A stretch of 28,369 nucleotides of DNA, from IMG/VR virus record IMGVR_UViG_3300042987_000727, positions 1 to 28,369 of that record. The stretch is one strand, 5' to 3'. The notes below the pieces were generated by a model, which ran no database searches, was not told where the DNA came from, and was given only the letters and a program-made list of their open reading frames with translations. This DNA is from a virus. Of this stretch, positions 5,971 to 18,000 are shown piece after piece. Position numbers and translations under genes: made by a program. Within the stretch, counting starts at the first letter, position 1, and each line of letters opens with the position of its first letter.

Positions 5971-8796
5971 ATGACCATCAAAGCATTGCTTACCGCACTG
6001 CTACCCCCAACAGGGTACTACTGCGTAGTAGGCTTAAAACCCGACACTATTACAATACAAAAGTTTGTAACGACTATTGACGAAGTTGAACAAGAAGCTG
6101 CCGACCTAGTTAGTAACGAATACAACGCATACTTCGGCTGCGCTAAGTATGCTACCGACAAGAACCGCAAAGCCACCAACGTTGAGTCAGCACAAAGCTT
6201 CTGGCTTGATATTGATTGCTACGCTGATAAGCCATACGCTGACCAGCATGAAGGCATAACAGCACTCAAAGAGTTTTGCCACACATTGAAGTTGCCAAGG
6301 CCGACTATCGTAGATTCAGGGCGTGGTCTTCATGTCTACTGGCAACTGCAAGACCCTATAACACCTGATCAATGGCGTCACACTGCTACAAAACTTAAAA
6401 AACTTTGCCACGAACACAATCTAAAAGCAGACCCATCCCGCACCGCTGATATCGCATCCATCTTACGATTGCCAGATACCAAGAACTTTAAAACAGACCC
6501 AGCGCTTGACGTAAAACTCATAACAACAGGCAAGCCTGTAGCCTACGACACCTTTAACGCCCTTCTCGGCGCAGACATTCAATCACCTACGCCGACACCG
6601 ACTTACGACACCGGCGGGTTGAATGAGTTGACTAAGTCATTGATGGGTAACAAGCAGAATAAGTTTTCATTAATACTAGAAAAGTGCGATAAAGGAGAAG
6701 GGTGCGCTCACATTAAGCATGCGGTTGATCATCAGGATCAGATCGAAGAACCGCTGTGGAGGGCCGTCTTGTCGGTTGCGACACGTTGCATAGACGGTGC
6801 AACCGCTATCCACGAAATCTCTAACAAGCACCCAGACTACAACCTTCAAGCAACTGAGGAAAAAGCTGCGCTTACTAAAGGCCCGTTCCTCTGCACCACC
6901 TTTGAAGAGATCGACGCAGCCCGTTGTGCCAACTGCCAACACAAGGGAAAGATCAGCAGCCCCATATTACTAGGGCAAGTCGTGGCAGAGGCGGGGGGCG
7001 GTAAGGTACTTGGCTTCATCGAGAATAAGCCGGATACCGTTTCTGAATACGTCATACCACCGCTACCTTTCCCGTATTTCGCAGGTAAAAACGGCGGCAT
7101 ATACCGCAAGTCATCTGATGACGACGAAGATGCTTCGCTAGTGTACGAGCACTATCTTTACGTAGTGAAGCGTCTGCGAGATCCAAAACGAGGCGAAGTG
7201 ATATGGCTTCGACTACATACCCCACGAGATGGAGTCAGAGAGTTTGCACTCCCTGCGGATGAACTGCTAGTCGTAGAAAAACTTAGAGCAAGGCTAGCGT
7301 GGTATGGCGTGGTGGGCTTGAAAAAGCAGATGGACAGCATCATGCAATACATCGTGTATTTCGTTAAAGAGTTGCAATGCACAACGGAGGCAGAACTTAT
7401 GAGAAACCAGTTTGGCTGGACCGAGAACAATCAGTCGTTCATCATTGGCGACACAGAGATACGAGCGGACGGAGACAAGTATTCACCCCCATCAAGTTAC
7501 ACCAAGCAGTACTGCCATGCGTTTGAACCTGTAGGTACGCTAGAAGCATGGAAGAAAGTTATAAGCGTTTACGAACGGCCAGGGTTTGAGCCGCATTCTT
7601 TTGGCTTTTTCACTGCTTTCGGCGCACCACTCATGAGGTTCCTCAACCAATCGGGGGCGATCATCAACATGGTCAACAGTGCATCAGGCACTGGCAAAAC
7701 CACATCGTTGAAGTGCATGCACAGTGTGTATGGGCACCCCGAAGAAATGATGCTGCTTGAGCGCGATACGCCGAACACTAGGCATCATCGGCTTGGAGTT
7801 ATGAACAACTTAGGTCTTGGTTGCGACGAGATTACTAAGATGTCCAACGGTGACTTCTCTGATTTTGCTTACAGCGTATCGCAAGGTCGTGGACGTGGCC
7901 GCATGCAGATGAACGATAACGCTGAGCGGTTTAACTTCGCCAAGTGGTCAACCATCCTGCTGTGCAGTTCTAACGCATCCGTTGTAGATAAATTAAAAAG
8001 CTTAACCACCTCTGACGCCGAGCTTATGCGAGTCTTAGAATTTACGGTCCCTGAGTCTAAGCTGCTGTTTAAAGAAGAAGCTGATGAAATCTACGGCAAG
8101 CTATACACCAACTACGGGCATGCTGGTAAACCCTATATTCGTGACTTGGTAGCCAACATTGAAGAACGTATTGGCGAAGTCAAGGAGCTTCAAAAGTTCA
8201 TCGACAAAAAAGCAAAGTTCACTAACCGTGAGCGGTTCTGGTCGGCAGTTATCGCATGCAATATTGCAGGTGCTCAGTTCGCTAAGCGGTTAGGACTGCA
8301 CAACATCGATGTAGGTCGTGTACTGCGTTGGGTCGTTACCGAAATGTCGCAGATGCGGGAGGACATAAAGCCCCCTGCTAGCGACCATGCTTCGGTTATC
8401 GCAGAGTTCTGGAACCAGTACGCTCGGCATACGCTAGTAATCAACGGCGAAACGGACCGCCGCACAAACGTTGAATCACTGCCTATACGAGAACCATTTG
8501 GCGAACTTGTGGTCCGCATGGAGCCAGACACGCAGAAGCTGTTTATCGACTGCAAGTTCTTCCGCAAATTCTGTCAGGACTTGCGGATCACCGTTAGAGA
8601 TGTGATTGGCTCGTTGACTTCCGATGGCATATGCCAAGGGATTACGCAAAAGCGGATGTACAAGGGCACAAAACTAAGCAGCATGCCGCCTGTTACGGCT
8701 TACGTGTTCGACTGTAGCAAAGGTGGATTCATCGATACCGAGCAGTACTACGATCCCGGCATGGAACTAGAGGAAGCCAAGCAGGATGCGAATTGA
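5971..8796 (+). CDS. AEP-type primase fused to SF3-like/DUF927-like helicase
   Basis: 941 residues; start 5971 follows GAGGAG by five bases. The N-terminal half carries the archaeo-eukaryotic primase signature: motif I FWLDID (Asp80, Asp82, metal ligands), motif II SGRGLHVYW (His121), and motif III region RTADIASILRLPDTKN. Cys/His clusters follow (CDKGEGC, later CANCQHKG), likely a zinc-binding linker. The C-terminal half is an ATPase with Walker A SASGTGKT (residues 570-577) and Walker B-like CDEI (Asp619, Glu620), then an LLCSSNAS sensor-like strand, as in DUF927 and phage/plasmid replicative helicases. It would synthesise primers and unwind DNA at the fork, making it the central replication protein here. 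Confidence 0.85.
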   Translation: MTIKALLTALLPPTGYYCVVGLKPDTITIQKFVTTIDEVEQEAADLVSNEYNAYFGCAKYATDKNRKATNVESAQSFWLDIDCYADKPYADQHEGITALKEFCHTLKLPRPTIVDSGRGLHVYWQLQDPITPDQWRHTATKLKKLCHEHNLKADPSRTADIASILRLPDTKNFKTDPALDVKLITTGKPVAYDTFNALLGADIQSPTPTPTYDTGGLNELTKSLMGNKQNKFSLILEKCDKGEGCAHIKHAVDHQDQIEEPLWRAVLSVATRCIDGATAIHEISNKHPDYNLQATEEKAALTKGPFLCTTFEEIDAARCANCQHKGKISSPILLGQVVAEAGGGKVLGFIENKPDTVSEYVIPPLPFPYFAGKNGGIYRKSSDDDEDASLVYEHYLYVVKRLRDPKRGEVIWLRLHTPRDGVREFALPADELLVVEKLRARLAWYGVVGLKKQMDSIMQYIVYFVKELQCTTEAELMRNQFGWTENNQSFIIGDTEIRADGDKYSPPSSYTKQYCHAFEPVGTLEAWKKVISVYERPGFEPHSFGFFTAFGAPLMRFLNQSGAIINMVNSASGTGKTTSLKCMHSVYGHPEEMMLLERDTPNTRHHRLGVMNNLGLGCDEITKMSNGDFSDFAYSVSQGRGRGRMQMNDNAERFNFAKWSTILLCSSNASVVDKLKSLTTSDAELMRVLEFTVPESKLLFKEEADEIYGKLYTNYGHAGKPYIRDLVANIEERIGEVKELQKFIDKKAKFTNRERFWSAVIACNIAGAQFAKRLGLHNIDVGRVLRWVVTEMSQMREDIKPPASDHASVIAEFWNQYARHTLVINGETDRRTNVESLPIREPFGELVVRMEPDTQKLFIDCKFFRKFCQDLRITVRDVIGSLTSDGICQGITQKRMYKGTKLSSMPPVTAYVFDCSKGGFIDTEQYYDPGMELEEAKQDAN

Positions 8797-8983
8797 TGGA
8801 GTTGACTACAACATTGACTTCACCGAGTTCAGAGTAGGCAGCTCGTTTTTTGTGCCGTGCATACACCCCAAGATAGCCAAAGAGGATGTAAAGAAACGGG
8901 CTAGACGACTTGGCTACAAGGTAGGGTCAAAGTTTGTGATTGAAGATGGGCTGAGGGGCTTGCGTGTTTGGCGATTAAAGTAG
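8786..8983 (+). CDS. Small basic hypothetical protein after the primase
   Basis: 65 residues, start overlapping the primase stop by 11 bases. The product has an acidic N-terminus, then GSSFFVPCIHPKIAKEDVKKRARRLGYKVGSKFVIEDG, followed by LRGLRVWRLK. The pattern strand, basic helix, strand suggests a small nucleic-acid-binding fold, but no family is recognised. The upstream ribosome-binding site is weak (GAGG lies about 14 bases before the start), so its expression probably depends on coupling to the primase. It is the last gene before the terminator. Confidence 0.65.
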   Translation: MRIDGVDYNIDFTEFRVGSSFFVPCIHPKIAKEDVKKRARRLGYKVGSKFVIEDGLRGLRVWRLK

Positions 8984-9036
8984 TATGATTCGCGCAGTTT
9001 GATGGTGTGCTTCTCCTCCTGGTCGTGATGACTTTC

Positions 9037-9062
9037 CCCCCGCCTATGTGCGGGGGTTTTTT
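9037..9062 (+). terminator. Rho-independent terminator of the rightward operon
   Basis: CCCCCGC (9037-9043) pairs with GCGGGGG (9050-9056) across a six-base loop, followed directly by six T (9057-9062). It ends the rightward transcript and overlaps the stop codon of the leftward giant gene. Read leftward, the hairpin is preceded by As and is followed by GAAAGTC rather than a U-tract, so it should work only for rightward transcription. Confidence 0.9.
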
Positions 9063-12000
9063 ATTTCAGCAAACCTTTAGCCTTCAGTGCATCGCTCAGT
9101 TCTTTATCGGGCACATCATTGTACTGCGGATACTTTTGCCTGACTTCTTCAAGCGTCATTTTTTCAGGGGGTTTAGGTTTTGGTTGTCCGTACTCAAGCA
9201 TAGGCGCTATACGCTCGCGCAGTCGTTTATCGATTCTTGCACCAAACGCTTCGGCTTCAGCTATTTGCTCTGCCCTTACCTCAAACGATGTCATAAGTTT
9301 TTCTGAAAAGTCACCATCCTCTGGCAACATGTCAGGGTACTTTTCGTAGAACTGAAGTGCTTTGTCTAAGGCCGTATCAAAACCTTTGGCGTTATCACGC
9401 TCAAGCCACAGACGGTTGAGAAGCCCAGTTTCTTTGGCTAAGATTTTTTGCTCTTTTTCTTTGGCTTGGATAGCAGATTTTTGTTTTAGAGCTAATTCTT
9501 CAGGCTGCAAACCCACAGCTTGCATGACTAGCATCCACTCGGAAAACTTTTCCGCTGCCAGTTGTTCTTCGCCGGACCGAGTGGTAGCTCCTTCGGTTCC
9601 GTAGCGATAAGCCTGTATCGGTTTAGCAAACAATGCAGGTAGTATTTTTTCCCAAGCTCGGCTGTACTGGCCTTCGCCAAATAACTTAGCAGCCTCGGCC
9701 CAGTTCATAGCAAGACCAACCACAGGGCCAGCATTTGCTATAACGTCTTGGATTAGCCCTTCGACAACATCAGGAGAGTAGCGTCCATCCCGATAGAACA
9801 TACTCAATGGATCGAGGCTGACGCGTTCAGATAACGAACCACCGATGAGCTGGCTTATTGGACCGCGAGCAAGCGACATGCCCCCTAACCGTTCATCAGC
9901 CCAGTTGCGGAACCAATTTAGGTAATTAGATTCTTCGTCTTCTTTATCATCATCAGAAGCTAACATCAAAAACATGGCAGGTAGCGCAATCCAGAAGAAC
10001 GGCATTGCTTCTAGACCACCGAACAAGAACGTAACGCCTAAGATACCTAAAAGTTCTTTCCCAGATTGTTTAGCTATATCACGTCTAAAGTTTTTGATGT
10101 CCTCCATCCTTTGATCTATCTCGGCTTGGGGGATTTTTTCCTGGATAAACCTGTCCCGTATATCGTTTAGTTCTTTTTTATCAAACAGAGGGCTAAGCGA
10201 AAGCTGCAAGGCACGCATGTAGTTGTACGTTGCCATAAAAGCGTACTGTTTGAACTTTAATAGCACGCTTAGTGGAACATTAGCAAACAACCGAGATTTC
10301 ATCTGTCGGCTAAAGTCACCAAGTGTTAAACCGGCAATATGCTTAGCTTCTTGAATGGCACCTTCAAAGGCTTCGTCAGGGGTGTAAGTCACCGGATTCC
10401 CGTTAGCATCGCGCTCTATAACGCCACGGGTATCCCGCTTAGGCGAGTTAAGCAATCGGTTGTATTCAAGCTCAAAAGCCGACATCAATGCAACTTCACG
10501 GTTAGCACGCTCGGACTGATGGAAAAGACCGCCTAAAACTTTTTTGATAATGTTGTACCGCGTGGTGTATAGCTCAGACGGTCTTTCAGTCAGATCAAAA
10601 ATATCGTTGGTTAAACTTACATCAATCTGCCCCTCAGCGATAAACCGGTCAGCAGCACGCTGCAACAAAGGGGAAAGTTTACCCCCTTCAACAATTGAGG
10701 GAAACTGCATTTGAAACATCAAACCTTTTGCAGCAGGCTTAAGCATGCGCCCAGGTGCTGTCTGCCAGTACCTCCCCATGTTTTTAAGCATGACTTCACT
10801 GGCTTCGGTGTAACCGTACTTACCACCAAGTTTAGAGCCAGTAAATACAGCAAAACCTAGTGTGTTTAAGAGAGCAGTAAAAGGCGCAGATAGCATCGAG
10901 AAAAACACAAACGTACCCGCAGTCCCAGCAGCTTTTGCTAAGAACGACTTATCCTCTGCGCTTAGAACTGTCTTAGTACGTGCCTCTAACTCGTTAACAA
11001 AGTCCCTGTACACAGCGCGTGCATCGGGCTTAAAGAATTCGTTAATGTAATCACGAGCCTTGTTGATGTTGTTGATGAAATCTTCACCATACTTGAACCG
11101 AGCCATCTGATACGCGCTGTGTACAGCCACGTCGGTGAACACTCGCAGCATGTCGCTGCTTGCACCCTGGACAGCTTTACGATTAATAAACATCTTCCGC
11201 ATACTTTGTTGCGGCAGCATGATGTAAATCAGTTGGTTCAAACTATCTTGCAGTTCTTTACGAACATCCTGAGCACTCTTAGTTGACGTAGCGCCAGTAG
11301 GAGGGACGATGGAATCTATAAGGTCTTGTACCTCTTTCAGTATCTGCGTAGACGCTAAGTTCTTAGAGAACAGTTCTGATATACCTGCGCCGAAGTCAAC
11401 GGTTTCGGCCAAAGCTTTTTGCTGTGCATTACCACTTTTAAGTTCCCGGATACGTGCAGCTCGTGAAAGCTCCCGAGTAACTTCGCTTTCAAATTCATAG
11501 AACTCTTTGAAGTTACCTTTACCAACTTGGAACCAATACTCACCAAAACGACGTAATGGAAAGTACGGAAATACCAACTTATCAGGAGCAAACTGCTCGT
11601 TTATTTTACGAATAGCTTCTTGGCGTTCAGCTTTGGGTAGCTTCAAGACCCGCTTCTTCATCTCGCGGATCATCTCTTGCAAGTTATTGTTGAAGTAATC
11701 TCTAACTCTACGGTATATAGCTTGGAACTCTGGATCAAGGCTAGCCCATGCAGCGTCGAGGTTGGCTATCCCTGTCGGACCTTTATCTGGGTCTTTACCG
11801 TTGATAGTGGCATCTAGCATGATTCTGCCAACTAACGTAGACTGCGCTGGCTTTTTGTTTTGAGCGTCGAGCCAGTCTTTTGCGATGATTTGAGCTTCAC
11901 CGAGCTTGCCCAAACGGAACGAAGTCATCTTGTCTACGATGTTGATCGCAGTTACCAATTGAGGAAATTTAAAACGCGTGATGTCCGCAAGCTGACGCAG

Positions 12001-15000
12001 CGTTGCAGAGAACAAGAACGCCCTACGTAGTTTGCTATTTATAGGGTTCCAAATTGCAGGTGCTAATGAACCAACTGCTTTCCCCCACGGCGTACGCCCT
12101 TTTAGCGCATCGTTCAATACGCCAGTCAGTGTTTTCGTTGCGTCTTCAGCGGTTCTCCACGGTGACTTACCACTAATAGGACCGCGAGGACCGCGAGGTC
12201 TTTTCTTACCCGCTACTATCGGCGGCTGACCGCCGGGAGGTGTTGGCGGTGGCTGGTTTAACGGTACATTTGTACCCGGCAATACGCCCGGAGGCGAAGG
12301 CTTGGGGAACTGTGGAGATTGATTTACAACTGTACCCGGCGGGTTGAGCGGACGAACAGGGGGTTGTTGGCCGGGAGGAAGCGACTGTGCAGACACCCCA
12401 GGTTCGCCCATAAGGATTGCATAGGCTGCTTCAATATCAGCAGTTACGCTTGGTGGGGTTCGTTGCCGTTCTTCAGCAGAAAGACGTAGACGTGCAGCAG
12501 TATTTCTGGCTTCGATTTCACCAGAAGCCATCAAATACAAGTCGTATTTAATATCTGATGCGCCGTAAGGGCCTTGTCTGACAGAAGCTACTAAGTCATC
12601 AATTTTTTTAGACGCGTCTTTTAATTTGTTTTTTAACTCATCAACTTTTTTTGTAGCCTCATCTTTTGCAGTTTTGGCGTTTTCTGTTTCGGTTTTAACC
12701 CTATTAGATAAATCAGCTCTCTTCGCATCTATTTGTTCATATAATATTGCTTCATCTACTCTACGGTATTTAATTTCATTTTCTAAGTTTTTAAGTTCGT
12801 TAGCGGTACGTTCGTAATCAGCAAATGGTAGATGTAGAATAGTACGTCTTTTACTATATAACCTATCTAAATCGTCTCGTATAGCCTTCTTACGAAGCTG
12901 TAACTTTGTTATTTCGTTTGTTGCGGATATAAACCAACCAAACTTTTTTACCTCGAAGAGTATATATTTATACTCTTCAGATGCCGGGTGTAACTCATTT
13001 TTAACTACGCTATTTAATTCTTTTTCAATTTTATTTTTTAATGCTATACGTTTGCCGAGTTCAAATTGCAACCCGATTAGATTATCAGCTACTTGTATTT
13101 TTTTACTAAGCTCGGCACCTTTAGATGTGTTTATTTTAGGGTCGTTTTCGTAGCGCTCTTTAAGTTTTTCTAAGTTATCTACGTTATTTAGACTTATAGC
13201 TTCAGACGAAGCGCCAGGACCAAAACCTTCTTTAATTTGAATTGCATGCTGTATTTCGTGAACTAAAGTGCGCTCAGGGTCAATTGCATATGGCGTTATG
13301 GTTATAGAATCCTCACTAACGGTGTAATACCCTTGTGTTTGATTAAAAAAATCAAAGAAACTAGGACGCTTAAACACAATTATATTTTTGAGGTCAGGGT
13401 AAGCAGCGTATAGTTTAGGGTGATCAAGTATCTCACCAAGCGTAGTACGTTGATCTTCTGGAACATTTCCTTTATTGTAAAAAACACTTGCGGTTGGCAC
13501 AGTCGCCCATTTATTAGCGTCAAACTTTGCTGTGCTATCGTCAACTTCAAAACGCCATTGACCATCCGTTTGGTCGTGCAGCCATCCCGTTTTGTTCCAG
13601 ACTTCAACTGGAGAAGCACCGGCTTTCTCCATCTTCTCAGCTTCTTGGAGGTTAGCTAATTTTCTAGACTTATCGTCGGCTACAGCAATTGGGTCATATT
13701 CGCTTTCTTCAAGCGCTTTCTTCCCGGCAAACATATAAAACCTAGATACGCTCGTAGCCAACATTTGTTTTGATTTAAACTTACCATCAGATTTAATAAG
13801 GCTATCTAATGCGCGAATGATTGGCGCGTCGGATGGCAGCCCAAGTTTGTCTTTTAGCGTAGCGACCAGCCCTTTAAGCCATTGCTTGAGCCTGCTGATA
13901 ACAGTCTTAGGCGCGTTGAACTTACCTTCTAAAATACGAGAAGCATTTACCGCCCAAAATTCTGAAGGGTTCAAATACTGATAGACGTTATAAAATACCT
14001 GCCCATCTACAAGCATTTTATAAGCTTCTTCATAAGCTTTTTTATCGTTATACAAAAGTGCTTTGTGTACCAGTTCCAAGTATTTGCGTTTAGGCGAACC
14101 ATAAGCAGCGCGGTTCTTAGCGTCAATCAGAGACTTGAGCCACAACTCACGTATTGCCGACTGCACACTCTCTGGCATCATGCGTTCAAGATGGTGCATG
14201 ATTTCATGTATAACCGTGTCTTTTTTAGTGCTTCCGGCAATAAGCCTCATCAGCCGCCGGAACTGCACATATTGTCCCGCTATATTGTCTTCCCCTTCTT
14301 TGGGGCTGCGTATGGATATAGCAAGATCATCAACAAGTGCTGGATTTTGTTTAATAAACCATTCAGCAAGTTCAAGAGCTTCTTCGGGCAACTGGCCGTT
14401 ACGCACCGCACGAAGCAGTCGTTCACGGATATTGAGCTGACCCCGCACCAAATCCGCAGGTACTTTACCTTCTTTAGCTGTTTCATCGTAAGCTGCGTTG
14501 GCCTCGGCAGCGTACATATCTGAATCAATCTGGCCTTCATTTAAAGCCTTACGTAAACGCCGAATAGTCCTACGTAACGATACGGGTGCAGTACCACCTT
14601 TATCAGATACGTCTGTTGCTCCAGTGATATCAAAAAAGTCTAAACCTTCCTCGCGCTCTGCTTCGATTTTTTCGCGCAAATCAAGTTGTGCGTTTTTAAG
14701 ATCTTTTTCTAAAGCATCAAGTCTATTCTCTAGCGCCTCAATGTTGCCATCTTCAGTTGCCGCAGCTAATTCAGCTTCGGTTTCGGCTATTGTTGCTTTT
14801 ATATTAGCTACACGGTCTTGAAGATCTTTTGTTGTAACTTCTTCAACTTTTGTAGGCTCTTTAGGGGTTAGCCTAAGTTCTTCATCGTAAAGCTGGTTAA
14901 TGCGTTCCGTTAAAGCATCGTATTTTCTACGGGCAGGTGAACGCGCAGCAGGGGGTTTACCTGTGGATGTACGTAGCGTTTGTTGCTCAGCTAGTAGTGC

Positions 15001-18000
15001 ATCCCTTTCTTGCCTAACTTGTTCAATAGTACGCTTGCCTGTAGCTAACTCTTGTAGTTTTGCTTGGGCTAACGCTATATCGTTTTGTAGGCTATCAATA
15101 GACTTTTGAAGTTTATCTTGAGAGAAATTTTTATATTGCCTGTCCTGCGCTAGACGTTGCGCTACTACGTTATACCCACCAGCATAAAGTTTGGTAAGCA
15201 GGTCGTTTAAATCAATCACATTTTGAGGCGCACCCGATTTACGACCGGCATTGTCAGGCGAAAAACCTGCCGCACGTATACGCTCAAACAATTGCCCAAT
15301 TAGATCGTTTACTGTATTGAGCACCCCCGACGCAGGGCCGCTGTTTTTAATTTCGTTACTGTACTGCCGCAGTAATGCAGCTTCCTTTGTTGAAGTAGTA
15401 CGGAACGTATCAGCCAGCGTACCTTTTAACTTTGACTCAGTAGTTGCTGGGGCTTCAAAAGCTTGCAGCTTTTGAGTAATAAAATCGACAGACTTTTGAT
15501 CGCTTTTAACCTTACCCCGCAGTGGACCTTGCAGTCTGTTTAATATACCTTCACCAAAAGCTACGGCCTGTGGGTTTGGTAGGGCTATGAGGCGTTGCGC
15601 TAAGTCGTACTCCTGCTGTTCAAACTCATTAAAAGGTTGTGTGACTTCAGTAGAAGGAGCTTCAGCAGGTTTTTTAGCGGCTCTTTCAGCACGATCAGTT
15701 TTGTCCCACTGCCCCATAAGCGTGTCAATCTGTTCGCCAAGTGCGTCGTATTTAGCACGGGCTTTACTTTTGACAGCGGGGACTCTGCCGTTTTTCGTTA
15801 GCAAAGCTAGTCTTTGCTGCTCAAGGTCTCTTATTTCGTCTTGTAGTTGATCGGCGGTCTTGGCAGCAGGGGTGGGGGCACCTGCCACTTCTGTTCCTTC
15901 AGCAGGCGCTGCTGCTCCCTCTTCTTTTGCTTGCTGGGCTTCGGTGGGCGTAACGGCACTGGGGGTTTCCTTTTTGAGTTTGGCTTTTCCTACTGCGGAT
16001 TCAACTGGAGTTCCTCTACCAAGTGCGTAGACATCGCTGTAGTTGGAATACTTCTTTTCTTTATCTACTTGGTAAGCTTCTGAAGCCATAGGCCCAATAT
16101 CAACAACCTGCCTAGCCACAAGAACTTCGCCTGGGGCAAGGGATCTTGCGCGGCGATCAAACTCTACCTTGTCAAATCTACGAGATCCGTAACGATCTAC
16201 AGTTACAGGAAATTCAATTAGCGTATCTGCTTTAACGTAAATCGGGACAATAGAACCGGGAGTTCCAAAAGTTTCATCTGGCATACCGTATGTGGCAGCG
16301 ACATCTGGACTGTCTGACACAAAAACATTGTAGCCTTCCCTTGGTTCAGCATTAATTGCACCCTCTTTGTCACCTTGTATTCCACGGTACAAAACTAACG
16401 GTTCACCATTTTTATCCGTAATAAATTCGTTTGTTTTTGTTAATGGTTTTTCTACTGCACCCTGTGGGGTTTCCTCTTTCTTTAATCTACGTGCGTCGTT
16501 AACAATTTCACGCACAATATCAACATCATCTTGGGTGTATGTTGCGTTGGGGTCTATAAATAATGTACGGAACTCACCCGCAGCTACAGGATCAATCGTT
16601 GCGTATTCGTCGAGTAGGGTATCGATTTCCTTGCGTACGTCTAATGCAGGAGGCGGTGCTCCCGCTCCCTGTACAGGCTCCACAGCAGGAACCGAAGGCA
16701 CTCCCACTGAAGGTGGCTCAGCTCCTGCAACTCCTTCGGGGGCGAGTGTTCGTTCGGGTCTTCCAGAAATTGGAATGCCCTCTCCACTAATCGTAGGGGA
16801 AGGTCGTTGACTAGGTGGTATGGTGACATCGCGTTCTCCTTCACCTAACTTGTCTATTGCCCTACGTGCACCGCTTTTAGCTAGTGCAGCAGCACCTGCA
16901 ACGCCACCAATCGTGCCGGTTTGCAGTACGGTTTGTAGGACGGTATCGGATAACTGTTTAATAAGATCGGCAGCGGTGCCTTCTTGCCTAAGACCAATGG
17001 GTAACTTCTCTATACCAAATTGAGCGGCGGTAGTTGCCATCTCTGCGGGTACTTCTTTGGCGATTGCTTTACCAAAATAGTTGCTAAGAAAGTCAGCTAA
17101 CTCATCAGTGCGTACGCCTTTAGCAGCAGCACGCATACCAGCTATCTGTTCAGATAGCCCAAACCGCGAGAAATATATCTCTGCACCGGTTAGTAGCGAT
17201 GCGCGTAATGCAGACTCGGAAGCAGACTGGCCTTCTCGTTTACCTTCAGAGTACGCCTGCCCAAACGAAGTAACCCCAATATTTGCCAGCACCGGTAACG
17301 TTGTGCCTGTAAATAAACTTGCTAAAAGCCCTGGACCCTGCTGGGCGAGCGAATTAAGCATGTTCTCAAACTGGTCAACCAGAGGAGATCGACTCTTAGG
17401 CTCGCCAAGCTGCTGCAAGAATGCTTCAGATTTTTTACCTACCTGTCCGTAATACCTAGCGGCTTCTTCGTTACCTGTTAGATCAGCAATAGCTTCCGCA
17501 GTACCAGCAGCACCTTGTTTAAGTCCTTCGCTTGCACGAGCTAGCGCCCTACCTGCTATACCTTCTTTGCGGGTCTCAAGGGCTTCAACAGCTTCGGGGG
17601 ATGGTTCTTTGGCTACGGTAAGTGCGCGTGGCCCCATACCTCGCTCAATCTCTTGTTGAGCTATGAGGTCGGCAACCTCATAGTTAGCGCCTTGACTGAC
17701 AAGCTGCTCTACTCTTGCTTCGCGCCTAGGGTCTAACCGTTTAGCTGAAGGTGCAGTAGACTTAAAGCGCTCGTACTCAGCATCGAGAGCACGCACCACA
17801 TTACCAATGTAGTCGGTACGTTTAGCCAAAACCTCACGCTGTTGAGGCGTAGCCATGTCGTACATCGACCGTATCCTGTCGTACTCTTGCTGGCTAACCG
17901 GAGCACCCCGTGTCTCTATCGGTGCAGTCGGCTCAGGCTTAAAGCCTTCCATAACAGACGCACGTCGAGAAGAAGTAGGGGCAGGTGTTATAGGTGCAGT

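Noticed and set aside
8984-9036. A separate small gene in the gap after the 65-residue protein
   Set aside because: No start codon with a sensible frame before the terminator; the frame beginning at 9007 only exists as antisense to the giant gene.
12180-12202. Short tandem GGACCGCGA repeat as a regulatory site
   Set aside because: It encodes an Arg-Gly-Pro repeat in the Pro-rich linker of the giant protein and is explained by that composition.
14065-14523. 152-residue open frame on the plus strand inside the giant gene
   Set aside because: It is antisense to a continuous, domain-rich coding frame and has no recognisable motif or ribosome-binding site; likewise the many other plus-strand frames between 9061 and 18195.
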